Source: Peromyscus leucopus
Taxonomy: Eukaryota > Chordata > Mammalia > Rodentia > Cricetidae
Direction: 5' to 3'
Assembly (NCBI RefSeq): GCF_004664715.2
Contig: NC_051075.1
Span: forward strand, 29,532,504 to 29,596,503
Length of the DNA stretch: 64,000 nucleotides
The notes under the pieces are model-generated. The model made no database searches and had not been told where the DNA came from. It worked only from the letters and a program-made list of their open reading frames with translations. The position numbers and the translations under genes are program-made. Below, piece after piece: positions 12,035 to 22,469 of this stretch (within the stretch, counting starts at the first letter, position 1; each line of letters begins with the position of its first letter).

Positions 12035-12362
12035 AAACTGTTTGTCACAGATTTATTTTAGCTTACAGTTTGAGGGTACTGTCCATCATTGTGGGGAAGT
12101 TATGGCAATATGAGCTCAAGATTGTTGGTCAAATAGCCTCCACAATCAAGAAGCAGGCACAGATGAATGCTAATGTCCCCCTTGCTTTCTCCTATTGGTT
12201 CAATTTAGGATACTATTTTCAGGGTAGGTCTTCCCACCTCAGTTTCCCTAATTTGTAATAATTCCTCTTAAATGGGCTCTGAGCTAACCTAAGCTAGATA
12301 TTTTGTCACTGGCCTGTCCAGAAATTTCCAGGTGATCAGGCATCCTGACAAGTTAAACATTA
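12035..12362 (-). mobile_element. URR-like repeat, second of a head-to-tail pair
   Basis: It restarts with 'tttgtcacagatttattttagcttacagtttgagggtactgtccatcattgtggggaag' and ends 'ggcatcctgacaagttaaacattaca', the same family and orientation as 11655-12030. The repeated internal order shows two separate copies rather than one long element. Confidence 0.65.
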
Positions 12363-12679
12363 CACCACTCTTCAAAAATGTAATGCCATCATCAAGAAAG
12401 CAAGTGATTGTTGTGAACTTACTAGGAAAACTTCACAAAATGGAAGCTCTGGAAGTGTAAGGACTCTCATCAAAGAAAATATCTCAAAACAAAGACGATG
12501 CCAGAACACTATACATTTGCTACAAGCCATTAATTATAAAATCTAAGCTTCTAATTTTGATTTGGACCTGGCATGCTTATGCAAATATTTTATGGTTATA
12601 AAGATAGCCCATTGCAGTAACCACTGTAATATGTGGGGACATGAGCCCATGCAATAAGGAGAGAGACCTCCTTATTTTT

Positions 12680-12863
12680 TTTAAGATTTATTTATTTATT
12701 ATGTATACAGTGTTCTGTCTGCATGTACACCTGCATGCCAGAAGAGAGCACCAAATCTCATTACAGGTGGTTGTGGGTCACCATGTGGTTGCTGGGAATT
12801 GAACTCAGGACCTCTGATAGAGCAGCTGGTGCTCTTAACCTCTGAGCCATCTCTCCAGCCCCA
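12680..12863 (-). mobile_element. B2 SINE with perfect 16-bp TSD
   Basis: The reverse complement of B2 is clear: 'aagatttatttatttattatgtatacagtg', 'gcatgccagaagagagca', 'ggtcaccatgtggttgctgggaattgaactcagga' and the tRNA-like head 'gagccatctctccagcccc'. The 16-bp direct repeat agacctccttattttt lies at 12664-12679 and 12864-12879. The copy looks relatively young, and its Pol III A/B-box region is present on the minus strand. Confidence 0.96.
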
Positions 12864-13024
12864 AGACCTCCTTATTTTTAATATAACATAATTAAGAAGG
12901 CTTGGGTTTTAGTGACAGTGCCCTAGTCATAAAAGGGAAATGTTAATTCAAGAGTTTGTCAGGTTTAGAATATCAGAGTCAGAAGTACTGTAAGCCTTTT
13001 AGAAGAAGACTCATCAGAAAATGA

Positions 13025-13496
13025 CTGTGCTGGCTAGTTTTATGGCAGCTTGACACAAGCTGAAGCCATCTGAGAGGAGGTCCTCAAGTGAGAAAAATGC
13101 CTCCATAAGATCTGGCTGTAGCAAGTCTGAAGGACATTTTATTAATTAGTGATTGATGTGGGGGCTCAGAATGCCATATTTCATATAATCATTTATTCAA
13201 AAGTAGGTCCTTGCTAGACAATTGTGGGTGGAACCATCCCTACACTGGTGGTTCTGCGTTCTATAAGAAAGTAGATTGAACAAACCATGTGGAGTAAGAA
13301 AGCCACTAAGCAGCCCCCCTCTATGACCTCTACATCAGCTCCTGCCTCCAGGTTCCTGTCCTGTTTGAATTCCTGTTCTGACTTCCTTCAGTTGTAGATA
13401 GTGATGTGGAAGAGTAAGCCAAATGAACCATTTCCTCCTCAAATTGCTTTGCTCATGATGTTTCATTACAGCAATAGTAACTCAAACTAAGATAAC
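13025..13496 (+). mobile_element. URR-like repeat, near full length, with 55-bp internal insert
   Basis: It begins 'tgtgctggctagttttatggcagcttgacacaagct' and ends 'ttacagcaatagtaactcaaactaagata', the two canonical ends of this rodent family. In between are 'gcctccataagatctggctgtag', 'ttctataagaaagtaga' and 'ctgacttccttcag'. At 13164-13218 the usual 'gagggcccagccc' segment is replaced by a foreign 55-bp piece that also occurs at 14817-14871. Confidence 0.75.
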
Positions 13497-13664
13497 TACT
13501 TATTCAGAATAAACAATTTTGATAATCTTCTTACTTTAAAATAGGGGAGTACCTGGAAGCTAGTGCAGGGACCAGACTTGAAGACCAGTTTTGCTTAGGC
13601 TAAGTGTAAGATTTATTCTCATGGTACTATATTAGTTTTAAAGATGGTTGGATAAGCATGCAAT

Positions 13665-14032
13665 CAGTTATTGTCAACTTGATACAAACTAGAGTCACTT
13701 GGGAAGAGGGAATCTCAAATGGGGACTTGCCTCAGGCAAACTGGTTTGTGGGCATGGCTGTAGGGCATTTTCTTGATTGATGATTGATACATGCAGAAGA
13801 TCTATAATTACTGTGGGCAGTACCAGCCCTGGGTGGGTGGTCTTGGGATTTATAAGAAAGCAAAACCAGCCTGCTATGGAAAGTCAGCCCATAAGCAACA
13901 TTTCCCTGTGGTCTCTGCTTCAGTTTCTTCCTCCGTGTTCTTGCATTGAGTTTCTGCCTTGGTTAGCACTGATAATGGACTGTAACTTGTAAGCTGAAGT
14001 TTCTCTTACTCATGTATTTTATCAGAGTAACA
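13665..14032 (+). mobile_element. URR-like repeat, second subtype
   Basis: 'ttattgtcaacttgatacaaactagagtcacttgggaagag', 'ggctgtagggcattttcttgattgatgattgat', 'atttataagaaagcaaaaccagcctg' and the 3' part 'tgataatggactgtaacttgtaagctgaa' follow the family order with a diverged centre. The 71-aa frame within it is not a gene. Confidence 0.7.
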
Positions 14033-14194
14033 GAAAAAAGAAAATTAAAAAAAAAACCTAGGCAAATGATGAGAATGCAAGTGAAATTTTGTAAATTTCC
14101 TTAACATAACTTAAGCTGTTAAAAATCACTGAAACTCAGACACATCAAGCTTTCTCTGTTTTACCAAGGGAAACACCAGGGATATGTTTAGTAA

Positions 14195-14315
14195 GAGATT
14201 TTTTTAAATTATTTTCATTTTTAAAAATTATTATCTAATTACAATATTCCCCGTCCAATTCCTCTCTCCAAATTATCTCATACACCCAGCCTTGCTCTCT
14301 TTTCAATTCATTAAA
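14195..14315 (-). mobile_element. Possible short L1 3' end
   Basis: Read on the minus strand this gives a purine-rich segment ending 'ggggaatattgtaattagataataatttttaaaaa', the form of a rodent L1 3' terminus. Only about 120 bases remain, so the call is weak. Confidence 0.35.
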
Positions 14316-14319
14316 AAGG

Positions 14320-15415
14320 AAGTCACTGACCAAGAATAATTATTATTCCTAGTCTCTGTCAAAATCAGAAGTCAGGAGTCAGTGTTATTTCATCACACAT
14401 GGAGGACATAAAGAAAATACTCTGGTTGCTTAGAAAATGATGTTTCATTTAATATATCAAAATGAAGCCAGATGGTGAGAAAAGCAGCATTAAAAATGAG
14501 TCATTTGGATGATAGGTGACCAAAAGAAACAGAGATGATAGAAAATGAAAATTCTAGGCTTGACTATATTGTTGGAAGATACTTATCGACTTCACGGTAA
14601 CACCGCAAAAGGAAATACATGAAATTCCAGGTGCAAAAAGTGAGGACCATTTTAAGATAGCATGTGTAGCCATCCAAGTCTGCTAATCATGTCTACAGAA
14701 ATCTCTATATTAAGTGCCATCATAGAATTATCCATTAAGCATTATTATTCTATTAGTTTCTTCCAGTAGTATAACAGAGTCATATACGATGATGGGATCC
14801 AATTTGTATACCACATGCTCAGAATGCCAAATTTCATGTAATCATTCATTCAAAAATAGATCTTTGCTAGAGGAGAAAGTGCTTGATTATCAGCATTTGA
14901 TAGTCATTTTTTTAATCCCCCCTAAAAAGGTGGGACCTCTTCAGACCTATGATATAGGAATATTAGTGTGTATTATGACTTCATGACATTTTAGTCTGGG
15001 TATTCTGTTTTCTTCTTCGGTATTGCTCTTCTGTGCTATAGAATGCCCTTTACAGTCATGACAGTAAGACAGCAGGTATTTGTTGTTGTTTTGTATGCTT
15101 TTAATAGTTTCCCAACTGCACTACTTTCTTCTTTAAAATGACACACAGTTATTTTTGTCCCTTCATTTTTCCCCTGGAAAATACTTATTTGTCAATATTT
15201 ATCTAGAACATTGTGAACATTTTCCAGAGAAAATGTTGCATATTAGATGATCACTTAATGTTAATAATCTTTTAAAGGAAATAAACTTCTAAATAATTGA
15301 TACTGCAAGGCTATATAATAGACATTTTGTTATTAGAACTATTACAACATCTGTTTTCATCAGTTACTGTATAAAGCCTCTCTGAAGACAATTGTCATAG
15401 TCACCAATCTGATCA
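14320..15415. other. AT-rich DNA without recognised gene
   Basis: Mostly unique. It contains at 14817-14871 the 55-bp sequence also found within the 13025-13496 repeat. Short frames here have no family features. Confidence 0.5.
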
Positions 15416-15419
15416 CAAG

Positions 15420-15995
15420 AGATGGTCAGTCCAGGCTACTATCTACTATTGTTTAAAGACTTAGCTGGGGTCATTCTTGTAGATTCGTGAGAGTTTCCTT
15501 GTATCAGGTTTTTATCTAACCCTGAATATCCCCCTTTTTCCAGTCATCTCTTTCAGTACTCTTCTCTTCTCGACTCACCCCTCAACCAGGTCCCTCAAGT
15601 TCCTATCCCCACCTACCACCAGTCCACCCAGGAAGAGATCTCTTCTATTTCTCCTTCCTAGGACGATCCATAAGTGCCCCCCTTGGGCTCTCCTTATTAC
15701 CTAACCTCTCTGGATCTGTGGAATATAGCATAGTTAGTGTTTACTTTACAGTTAATGTAGAGACCCACAGCCAAACACTAGAATGAGCTCGGGAATCTGG
15801 CTGAAGCGAGGGAGGAAGGATTGTAAGAAAGAGCAGGGTCACGGACATCACAAGAAAACCCACAGAAACAACTATTCTGGCTCATAGGAGCTCACAGAGT
15901 CTGAACCAACAACTAGGGAGTCTGCATGGGACTGACCTAAGCCCTCTATGTATATGTGAAAGTTGTATAGCTTGGTCTATTCACTTTGGGAAATT
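15420..15995. mobile_element. L1 3' UTR fragment with inverted 5' part
   Basis: The left block (15420-15758) is reverse-complement L1 around the ORF2/3' UTR border ('agatggtcagtccaggctac', 'tagctggggtcattcttgtag', 'ttccagtcatctctttcagtactct', 'gaatatagcatagttagtgtttactt'). The right block (15759-15995) is L1 3' UTR in the forward sense ('agagacccacagccaaacactag', 'cacaagaaaacccacagaaac', 'gggagtctgcatgggactgacctaagccctct'). Both blocks can be paired with collinear parts of the minus-strand L1 at 37750-40203, which fixes their normal order. This head-to-head arrangement is the product expected from twin priming. No poly(A) is visible at the right end, so the 3' side has been lost or eroded. 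Confidence 0.7.
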
Positions 15996-15999
15996 TCTA

Positions 16000-16690
16000 G
16001 CCCTGAATAAGACCTTTCATTTCTTAGGTTAAAAGACATTGCATCTCCCCAAAGTGAGGTAAGATTTAAAAACAGCATAAACAACAATGTGATTTCTATG
16101 CATTAAAAAATGGCCCTGATAGAGTTTTTCAAGCCTGAGCTGGTTTGTGTCTTTTTGAATTTAAGTGATGAGGATTCTATAATTTTTCAGTGCTGTTCTC
16201 TACATGGGGAGGCCATCTTCAGAGATCAGTAATCACAACTGTATTATTTTGTTCATAGCTTCTACAGAGCCACATAATTTCCTTTTATCATTAAACATTG
16301 TCTTAAATCATTTCTTTATTTCTGGTGCCATATTGCTTGGACTTAGTGTTAATAAGAGTTTCACCTGCATTTCCCAGACCTATTCTTACATCAGTAATTA
16401 TTTTCACTATTATCTCCATTTCTAAAATGTCTTCTATCATGCCAGTTGTTATGGGCACTTATTATCTGCGCTTTTACAAATGTAAGAGAATTTGTCCTGT
16501 TGTAGTCCTTGTTTATGAATGCAACAGGTAATAAATGCCTCTCTAAAATAGTTTATGAGGAATAACGAAGTTTTCTATTATATTCATTGAAGTGTGTGAC
16601 ACATCTCTATTGAAATAAACTTACTGTAATAAATTAAGTTTCTAAAATCTGTCTTCTCATGATGTAAATGCTATTAAATCATGAAAGACA
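16000..16690. other. AT-rich DNA, no gene recognised
   Basis: Two overlapping + frames (73 and 68 aa) are present but without recognisable domains or codon signal. Confidence 0.5.
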
Positions 16691-16707
16691 AATAAGATAT
16701 ACATCTT

Positions 16708-17912
16708 TCATGATAGTTAGGGTGTTCAGCCATCTGATCACCAGAGTAGGTCAGTTTGGGCTTTCTCTTGACCATTGCCAGCAGTCTATTGTGGAGGTAT
16801 CTTTGTGGATTTCTGAGGGCCTCTCTAGCACTTTGCCACTTCCTATTCCCATGGGATCTTCATTTATCATGGTATCTATTTCCTTGTTCTCCCTCTCTGT
16901 TCTTAATCCAGCTGGACTCTCCCGCTCCCTAAGCTCTCTTTCCCCTGACCCTTGCCCTTCATTACCCCTGCTCAAGTCCAGTTTGCTCATGTAGATATGA
17001 TCCATTTCTCTGTCCTTGGGCAATCCCTGTGTCTTCTTAGGGTCTTCTTTACTAGGTAGCCTCCCTGGAGTTGTGAGTATCAGTCTAGTCATTCTTTGCT
17101 TTACATCTAGTATCCACCTATGAGTGAGTACATACCATGTTTGTCTTTCTGAGTCTGGGTTACCTCACTGAGGATGATTTTTTCTAGATCCATCCATTTG
17201 CCTGTAAACCTCATGATGTCATTGTTTATCTCTGCTGAGTAGTGCTCCATTGTGTGTATGTATCACATTTTATTTATCAATCCCCTCCTCCCTTCACCTA
17301 GGCTGAGCAAAGTGTCCCTAGGTTCCAAAAACCTAGCTCATGCACTAAGGGCAGGTCCCGGTCCTACTGCCTGGGGGCCTCCTAAATAGTTCAAGCTAAT
17401 CAACTGTCTCACTTATCCAGAGGGCCTGATCCAGTACCATGGGGGCTCCTCAGCTATTGGTTCATAGTTCATGTGTTTCCACTAGTTTGGCTATTTGTCC
17501 CTGTGCTTTTTCCAATCATGGTCTCAATATCTCTTGCTCATATAATCCCTCCTCTCTCTTGCCAATTGGACTCCTGGAGCTCCACCTGGGGCCTGGCCAT
17601 GAATCTCTGCATCTGCTTCCATCAGTCATTGGATGAGGGTTCTATCACCTGCCTCAACTGAATCTACCAGGCTGAGCTGAATCCCCAGGGGAGTCCTTGC
17701 CTTGGAGGAGGTGGGAATGGGGAATGGGTTGGGGGGAGGGTAGGGGTGGGTGGGAGGAGAGAGGACAGGGGAATCCATGGCTGATATGTAAAATTAAATT
17801 AATTATAATTTTTTTAAAAAGTTGATTTCTGGCTCCACATGCACTGTAGCATGTGCACACACATGCACACATATGTAATAATCAATAAAATTAAATAAAA
17901 ATTCTAACAAAA
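16708..17912 (+). mobile_element. Complex L1 insertion: two inverted blocks, sense 3' end, extra 3' tail, 14-bp TSD
   Basis: The insert is bounded by a perfect 14-bp direct repeat aagatatacatctt (16694-16707 and 17913-17926). Block 1 (about 16708-17272) is the reverse complement of the ORF2 tail, with 'tatgagtgagtacataccatg' and 'gagtagtgctccattgtg'. Block 2 (about 17273-17646) is the reverse complement of the adjoining 3' UTR, from 'tgatagaaccctcatcc' to 'cctaggtgaagggagg' in L1 sense. Block 3 (about 17647-17820) is in sense orientation: 'cctgcctcaactgaatctaccagg', a G-rich stretch, then 'gctgatatgtaaaattaaatt' and an A-rich end. A 90-base SINE-like tail follows before the second TSD. In a normal L1 blocks 1-2-3 are contiguous and collinear; here 1 and 2 are each flipped in place. 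The 108- and 113-aa frames lie in block 1 and are fragments or shadows of L1. Confidence 0.85.
17820..17912 (+). mobile_element. SINE (B2/B3-like) 3' tail within the L1 insertion
   Basis: 'tggctccacatgcactgtagcatgtgcacacacatgcacacatatgtaa' followed by 'aataaaattaaataaaaa' looks like the 3' part of a B2/B3 SINE. It lies between the L1 A-rich end and the right TSD, so it belongs to the inserted unit or inserted later into its tail. Confidence 0.6.
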
Positions 17913-17929
17913 AAGATATACATCTTGTT

Positions 17930-19255
17930 GAAACAATTCATATAGGTCAGTCAGCTGTCTATATCATCAATTAATTTTAAGTTATTATGGGGCTTGACTA
18001 ATTTACTCCTTTCTAAGAGCATTTAAATACTAAAATCTATACCTTTCAAAGAGAAAAATAATACTCATTCTTATGAATCAGCTAATAACTAATATAACAG
18101 TGTGTTTATAACTAATATAAATGAGCCTCAAAGTCTATTTGATAAAAATGGAAGAAAATACAAATTTAAAACAAAAACAGCATGCCACAACACTCTAAGC
18201 AACAGCTGTGGTCTCTGTTGTTTTGTTGGGAACTGCAAAGATACTAATGCTTCATAAATATTAAAGTCATCATAGGTGCCAGGACTCAACATCTGTTACA
18301 AAGATTCTTGATGTAACTAAGGTCATTGTTCTCAATAGCTTAGGAAACAAAGTGTTGCAGATCATCACTGAGAACAAAGCATGAAATAATGTGCAATATT
18401 TTATATCATAAATTTATGAATTTTTTATGAATATTTTTACATGATACATAATCACACATATGTGAGCACACACAAACAAATATGAGCAGAAATGATAATG
18501 AAGGATCCACAAGGTTGAGTAAGCCCTTTTGTAGTTGGATAACACATTTTCCCTCATTATTCTTCCTGGTTTAACTCTTCTCTCTCTACATTAAATGTTA
18601 TCTTTAACTCAGGCAATATGCAAATATGTTTATAATCCTTCCTGTGAAATTATGCATACTTGTCATATATAATATCACATGATTTTCTCTGTCCACCAAA
18701 CACATCCATACCTCTCTTTTACAGTTGTACATTTATACTCATAATGATCCCATTTCTTTTAAGCATGCCTTTGTAGTAAATAAGAAAATAATTTATCCAA
18801 CCATATTTCCTTGACAAAACACAACATTTGTTTGCTTTTTAACAGTAACAGCACACAATGTACATTACACTAAAATCCTCAAATACATTATTGGTTTGGT
18901 CTTTTCAGTGAGATAGATTGTTAGGAGAGAGTCAGAAATTGGGTCAGAGATTCCTTAATACTGTCAGTATATTTGATAAAATGTCTATGAAATGCATACT
19001 TGTTAGGGAAAAATATTTCTTGTCATCTCTATCCCATCTTTTAATTGCTCCTTTAAGTTTCTGTCATTCTCTATGATACACTCTACACAGAGCATAGTTT
19101 TAAATTTAGCTGGAATAACTACTTCACTCATATTTTTGGCTGTTAGTTGACTTTTATATGTTTTTCTACTAGTTATTAGTTATTTTGAACTAGGTTCAGC
19201 TTTGTTAAAAAAATTCTCAATAGTATAATATATATTAGTGAAAGAGGTTTTGTTA
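17930..19255. other. AT-rich DNA, no gene recognised
   Basis: No SINE, L1 core or tandem array seen; no coding signal. Confidence 0.5.
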
Positions 19256-19261
19256 TTGCAA

Positions 19262-19470
19262 AAGAGATCTGGGGCATGATGGCTCACAGGTAAAGTTCCT
19301 TGGCACCAAAACTACTTGAATTTGATCCCTAAAACCACATAATTGGAAAGATAGAACAGACTCCCATGAATTATCCTCTGATCTACACACACACAAGCAC
19401 AAACACACATGAGCGCATGTACGCACAAACACATACAATGAAAAAATATTACAAAAAGAGAAATAATAAG
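19262..19470 (+). mobile_element. B2/B3-type SINE
   Basis: 'ctggggcatgatggctcacaggtaaagttccttggcacc', 'gaatttgatccctaaaacc' and 'aattatcctctgatctacacacacacaagcac', ending in A-rich DNA, follow the tRNA-derived B2/B3 layout. Nearby minus frames are shadows of its CA-rich tail. Confidence 0.7.
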
Positions 19471-19607
19471 ATATGGATGAAGGTAGAGTAAACACTCTGA
19501 CTCCTTTATAGCTAAAGTTAAGTTAAATGGCTTTGTCAGGGATAGCATGGCTACAAAAGCCCTAAAGAAATAATTAATTAGTATGCCAAAATTCACAGAT
19601 ATTAAAA

Positions 19608-19613
19608 GTCAAA
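19608..19613. repeat. Left target-site duplication of solo LTR
   Basis: GTCAAA, identical to 19961-19966. A 6-bp TSD is typical of class II (ERVK-like) integration. Confidence 0.85.
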
Positions 19614-19960
19614 TGCCCCGCCCAGCAGGGCTTCAATGGCTTCAAACCCTAAGGACTGAATGAGAGGGACAGGAGACAAATGAATACACCAAGACAAGAT
19701 TCTGATCAAGGTGCAACTTTATTTTTCTCCAGGAGGGTTTATATAGTTCCTGCAGGGTAGGGGGAGCAGGAAGCTGTTATCTTCATAGGGTAGGGCAAGC
19801 TAACAGGATGTTTGTGTAGGATGTTTACAGGGTGACAAGGTCGAGGGCTCTGACTCAATGTCCTCTTGCTAGGCAAACTGACTGTAAGATGATCTAGTTC
19901 CCTGTCTTATCAGGGGTCTGTATTTTTCCACGAATAGAGATTCTGTCCTTGTCCCTGACA
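19614..19960 (-). mobile_element. Solo LTR of a class II (ERVK-like) endogenous retroelement
   Basis: A 347-bp unit with exact 5'-TG...CA-3' ends lies between 6-bp direct repeats GTCAAA. The transcriptional sense is minus: read that way it starts TGTCAGGGACAAGGACAG, has a TATA-like 'ctatataaacc' at about 19738-19748, an AATAAA signal near 19718-19723, and ends 'gggcggggca'. No internal retroviral sequence adjoins it, so it is the product of LTR-LTR recombination. Intact ends and a perfect TSD suggest a relatively recent insertion. The exact family is not identified. Confidence 0.88.
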
Positions 19961-19966
19961 GTCAAA
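19961..19966. repeat. Right target-site duplication of solo LTR
   Basis: GTCAAA, partner of 19608-19613. Confidence 0.85.
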
Positions 19967-19969
19967 TAC

Positions 19970-21160
19970 TTGCTTGTGTTTAAATATCTGCATGTTTATG
20001 TGTGTTAACTCTTGAGAAAGATATAGTATATTAGTGGCAATATAAATGACAAAATTAACAAAGCACTGAAATCATTGACCCCTGCCCCAAATTGATGACA
20101 ATTTAGTGTGAATATATATAGTCAAGCATTCAAATTTTTTCTTTTTTCATACTTCATGAGGTCACTTAAAAAAATCTCTACTAGGGAACAGATAATATTG
20201 TATTATCAGCAATTTTTTTTTACTTCAAGAAACACCAAATATAAATTAAAAACAGGTTAATAATTCTCCAAGTAACACGTTAGCTATCTCCAACAATTAC
20301 TGCCAAATAGTTCATCTCATTAATTCATCACTTGTTCTCATTGTACACATAATTAAAAATTAAGTTGTAACATCCTGTTATGCCACCTGTAAATATTTGA
20401 ACCTACATTAATGAAGATTAAGGACTTCTGTAAGTGTTTCTGCACATACCTCAGTCAGAAGAGTCTTGATCCAGGGGATGAAAGATGGAAGTTCTGTTCA
20501 ACAGGACTCAGCAGCCAGTACTGTTCAGACTTTTAAAGATTAACACTGGGTAGTTTTTTTTGAAGTGTGTCTAAGCAGAGCGCAATTTGGGGGAGCAGTT
20601 TCCTAGTTCTAATTTAATCAATTTCATATGTACAACAAAGCTTAAGACATCATTACATTGAAATTCTTCAAGGTACAAGTGAAATCTTCCATAAAGATAT
20701 GTTCTATAGATTAACTAAGGAAGCAGGCTAAAGGCAAATGATGCTCATGATAAGGGCATGGGAGATGATAGCACTATAGTTTGAGACGAACAGGCTCAAG
20801 AAAAGCGGGTCAGGGACTTGTACCCTGGCCGTACATATCACACAGAAGTCATCTGGCTATTAACCACCTCTACTACCAGCCTTCTGGGTGACAAACAGGT
20901 TCTACATCTGTTTCTTGGAAGAGACAATTCTCTGTGTTTCACATTCCAGACTTTCTTAGATCTTATCTGTGAGCAGAGGTACCTACATGCTTCCTGTAGA
21001 CTTCTTGTTTTAAGATGTTCTGAATACTAATGTCACGAAGCATCCCTGACATTATTTTCTACATACAACAACAAACAAAAACCTAATGTGTGTTCAAATT
21101 TCCACAGTTGCTTCATTAACATTCTATTCCTGACAGTATTCTTCTATTTAATATCCAGAT
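19970..21160. other. No gene recognised
   Basis: Mixed AT-rich DNA. The part 20550-21050 is less AT-rich and carries a 70-aa + frame at 20818-21030 without recognised domain; it may be old retroelement debris. Confidence 0.45.
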
Positions 21161-21162
21161 GA

Positions 21163-21312
21163 CCTGGTGTAGTGGTGCAAGCCTTTAATCCCAGCACTCA
21201 TGGGAAGAGGCAAGTGAATCTCTGAGTTTGAAGCCAGCTTGGTCTACAGAGAGAGTTCCAGGATAGCTAGGATTAAACAGAGAGAGATTGTCACAAGACC
21301 TAAAAAAATTTT
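21163..21312 (+). mobile_element. B1 SINE
   Basis: 'gacctggtgtagtggtgcaagcctttaatcccagcactcatgggaag' to 'ggtctacagagagagttccaggatagctaggattaaacagagagag' and an A-rich end. Moderately diverged. Confidence 0.9.
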
Positions 21313-21319
21313 AAAAAGA

Positions 21320-22010
21320 CCCAAGTCATTTTTATATATTGCAGTAAATTACTGTTAATTAAATGTAGTTCAACCTATGAACATTTCCTTATTACCTGTT
21401 TATGCCTTGAAACAGAGGTAGTCTTGTTTGTCTTATATCAATCCACTCATAGGTTTTTATTGTTTTTATTTTGTAGGGTTGTTGACTTTGCTTTTTGCAG
21501 ACTTATATAGATTTAGCAGCTAATTAGACTAGACTTAACAGATTTGGATCAGCATTGTTCACTGGTGGAATGCCAAGGACTGGATATCAGCATGCTTAAT
21601 GAAGGAAATAAGTAGGAAAAATGCTCTACATAGCGGAGGAATAAACAACACACTGTATTTGAACTTGGTGTAGGGGTCCTACATGTCCCTCTCTCTACCT
21701 ATCTGTCATCTACTATAGATCTGTCACTGTATCATCTACCTCCAGACAACTGAAAATAAAATCTCAAGCTAATCATCGTATAGTGTAGTTTTGTGACCTG
21801 AATTTATAACAATGGTGAGTGACACAGTCACAGGTTTAAATCACATTTTTATTTAGCTGTTTGTACTCCTTACAGGTAACTACAAGAAGCAATCACATAT
21901 TCATATTTTTTAAACTTCATTAATTACTCAAATAATGCTCCCAAGTGTAAAATTAAATGCCTGTATTTAAATAAACTCATCGGTATATATAAGAAAACAC
22001 AGCTTTTAAA
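21320..22010. other. AT-rich DNA, no gene recognised
   Basis: No repeat core or coding signal recognised. Confidence 0.5.
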
Positions 22011-22014
22011 AGTG

Positions 22015-22260
22015 AGCAAAAATGGTCTCGGTTTTTTTTTTTTGCAAGGTTATTGTTTCATTTTGTTTTGTTTTGGAATTTCCTTATTTTTTTTTCATTT
22101 ATTTGTCTTGATTTTGTTTTTTTTCTTTTTGAGAAAGGTGGGGCGGGGAGAGAAAAAACATGAAGCTGGAGAAGGGAGGTGGGGAGGATCTGGAATGAGT
22201 TGGATGGGAAACATGATCAAAATCTATTATGAGAAAACTTTTTAAACAAACAAACAAAAC
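22015..22260 (+). mobile_element. L1 3' UTR end (Lx-like)
   Basis: A T-rich stretch with 'ttttgcaaggttattgtttcattttgttttg' is followed by 'gagaaaggtggggcggggagag', 'gaagggaggtggggaggatctgg', 'gggaaacatgatcaaaatctattatgagaaaac' and (CAAA)n. This is the order of a rodent L1 3' terminus. The 77-aa frame here is not a gene. Confidence 0.65.
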
Positions 22261-22469
22261 CAACAGCATGAATGATATAAGATTAAAGTGAAGCCACAGA
22301 GAACAGAATAAGGCTCAGCACACTCAGATGATGCTGGAGAATATGAAACCAGTGTTTACACAAATGGGAATTAAAAGAAGATGAGGTGTAGGTGACTGAA
22401 AAATATTCCCGTAGATTAAGAAAGAAGCAAGTAGCATTTAATGAAATTATATTGGCACATAGAGTTCTT

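Noticed and set aside
16679..16713. Hairpin tcatgaaaga ... tctttcatga at the left border of the complex L1
   Set aside because: The arms are only 10 nt, and the right arm is made partly of TSD and partly of L1 DNA, so it is a junction coincidence.
16668..17092. Overlapping 108-aa (+) and 113-aa (-) frames suggesting a gene
   Set aside because: The minus frame is L1 ORF2/3' UTR-derived and the plus frame is its shadow, within the inverted L1 block.
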